Source: Nitrosopumilales archaeon (GTDB lineage Archaea; Thermoproteota; Nitrososphaeria; Nitrososphaerales; Nitrosopumilaceae). From it: a stretch of 12,718 nt of DNA. This document shows positions 11,810 through 12,718 of this stretch, one piece after another. The position numbers and the translations under genes are program-made. Position 1 is the stretch's first letter. Every line of letters starts with the position of its first letter. The DNA lies in the NCBI GenBank assembly GCA_016838795.1, contig JAEHKQ010000059.1, positions 1 to 12,718 of the forward strand. Direction: 5' to 3'. The notes beneath the pieces are model-generated. The model did no database searches and was not told the DNA's origin. It saw only the letters and a list, made by a program, of their open reading frames with translations.

Positions 11810-12715
11810 ATGCAAGAAATTGTACTTTTTCTAAGCTCTATTGCAGGTGTGTGTACAGTAGCAGCAATTAAAAAATTTCCTAGACATAAGGCACAACTTG
11901 CAAGCCTAGGTGCAAATTCCAACATTAAAAATCAAATTAATTCCTTACAAATTGAAAGAGAGATCCTTACAAAAACAATAACCCGTCTTTATCAAAATGA
12001 CGCTGGCCTTGGTAAAATTCAGCGAGATAAATTACTATCAAGATATCAATATCAACTTGGGATAATTCTGGCCAAAATCGATAAGCTGGAAGCAGCAAGC
12101 AAACACCCTGACCTTGGTCCTGTAGGAGAAGGATTGATCACACTAATGGATCAAAAATTGTCACAGCTTGACAAGAGTTTGTATGAATTATCATCAAAGA
12201 TTACAATTGCTAATTCACAAATTCCTGAAAAAGAATCACCCAAACCAAAGCAAGAAAGTGAAGAAAAAGTTGCAGTTGAAGAAAAGACTCCAGAAAAACC
12301 AAGACCACAAGTTAGTGTTCCAACAATTCAGGTTTCTCCACCAAAACCTGCAACACCTGTAGAATTAACAACACTTACTGAGATACCAACAAAAACACTA
12401 CAATTCCCATTATTTGAATCAAAACCAACTCCACCAAAAAGGGAGATTGTTGAAGAGGTTTCAAAACCAGAACAAAAAGTTCCAGAAAAAATTGAAATTA
12501 TTCAAACAACTTCATCCATCCCTGAAATGAAGCCGGAAACACCTAGTCAGCAAGTTAGTCCAGTGTTCACACTGTCTACACCACAAGAAAGTGTGCCAAA
12601 ACCAGTGGTAGAGTTACCTGATGAAGAAAAAATTGAAGACGAATACGATCTTACTAAAATTAAGGCAGAGATAACGAAGGCTCTCTCCAGATTAGAACAA
12701 GCTGAGGTGGAGTGA
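11810..12715 (+). CDS. Unknown membrane-anchored coiled-coil protein with Pro/Glu/Lys-rich tail (301 aa)
   Basis: The start ATG abuts the eL37 stop, so translation is likely coupled. Residues 3-19 (EIVLFLSSIAGVCTVAA) form a short hydrophobic segment followed by basic residues (KKFPRHK), which suggests anchoring with the rest inside. About residues 38-130 are helical and rich in Leu, Ile, Gln, Lys and Glu with heptad-like spacing, probably a coiled coil. About 135-275 is a low-complexity stretch rich in Pro, Glu, Lys and Thr with repeated 'PEK', 'KP' and 'TPxQ' units. A last helix (EEKIEDEYDLTKIKAEITKA) closes the protein. No catalytic motif is visible. The layout, an anchor plus coil plus flexible tail, suggests a scaffold or cell-envelope tether. 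Its place beside LSm and eL37 may be historical. Function unknown. Confidence 0.7.
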   Translation: MQEIVLFLSSIAGVCTVAAIKKFPRHKAQLASLGANSNIKNQINSLQIEREILTKTITRLYQNDAGLGKIQRDKLLSRYQYQLGIILAKIDKLEAASKHPDLGPVGEGLITLMDQKLSQLDKSLYELSSKITIANSQIPEKESPKPKQESEEKVAVEEKTPEKPRPQVSVPTIQVSPPKPATPVELTTLTEIPTKTLQFPLFESKPTPPKREIVEEVSKPEQKVPEKIEIIQTTSSIPEMKPETPSQQVSPVFTLSTPQESVPKPVVELPDEEKIEDEYDLTKIKAEITKALSRLEQAEVE

Positions 12716-12718
12716 TTG
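12704..12718 (+). promoter_or_regulatory. Shine-Dalgarno motif and possible TTG start of a gene beyond the window
   Basis: GAGGTG (12704-12709) ends 6 bases before TTG 12716-12718. This TTG directly follows the stop codon of the 301-aa protein. A fourth, coupled gene of the LSm operon may begin here; the sequence ends too soon to decide. Confidence 0.3.

Noticed and set aside
12168..12362. Second plus-strand frame inside the 301-aa gene
   Set aside because: It is a shifted reading of a Lys/Gln/Pro-rich segment; the longer frame is intact and promoter-linked.

Overview
The window is AT-rich archaeal DNA. The best fit is an ammonia-oxidising member of the Nitrososphaerota (Thaumarchaeota), close to Nitrosopumilus or Nitrosarchaeum. 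The support is the archaeal/eukaryotic-type ribosomal proteins (eL8/L7Ae, eS28, eL24, eL37), archaeal aIF5B, an LSm protein, a tRNA-Leu without an encoded CCA end, a membrane-anchored blue-copper protein, an ArfB-like creatininase-family protein, and many leaderless genes with a TATA-like box about 27 bases before the ATG. The assignment comes from reading the sequence; no search was run.

Layout. Bases 1-3000 are a loose accessory stretch of small, mostly monocistronic genes: the 5' part of a probable SAM methyltransferase (minus), a 66-aa zinc ribbon (plus), a ferritin (plus), a cold-shock-domain protein (minus), a membrane-anchored cupredoxin (plus), a small ribbon-helix-helix protein (plus) overlapped by a possible leader ORF, and a 52-aa zinc ribbon (minus). 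Bases 3001-8164 (minus) hold a classic archaeal translation operon read right to left: eL8/L7Ae, eS28, eL24, nucleoside diphosphate kinase, aIF5B, followed by a large secreted protein made of Ig-like repeats. A GlmM-like phosphohexomutase (8225-9574, minus) lies just upstream and is divergent from a tRNA-Leu(UAG) gene.

From 9753 on, everything is on the plus strand. A PurU-like formyl-tetrahydrofolate deformylase is followed 4 bases later by an ArfB-like amidohydrolase, two predicted formate-releasing enzymes. An LSm, eL37 and unknown coiled-coil/Pro-rich protein cluster comes next. The last bases hold a Shine-Dalgarno-like motif and a possible TTG start for a further gene.

How the genes work together. 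The central block supplies ribosome assembly and initiation plus NTP balance. GlmM supplies amino-sugar phosphates for surface glycans. Ferritin, cupredoxin and cold-shock protein form a small metal and stress neighbourhood, each with its own promoter. Two initiation styles coexist: leaderless ATGs for single genes, and GGTG-type Shine-Dalgarno sites inside the ribosomal operon. No stretch longer than 300 bases lacks a gene; the longest gaps (2812-3000, 565-734, 228-363 and 1521-1645) hold candidate promoters, inverted or direct repeats and T-tracts. I saw no insertion sequence, CRISPR array, integrase or attachment site. Nothing here clearly amounts to a new defence or mobile system. The most unusual points are the PurU/ArfB pair, the overlapping ORF at the RHH gene, the Ig-repeat protein at the end of the translation operon, and several small zinc-ribbon proteins.
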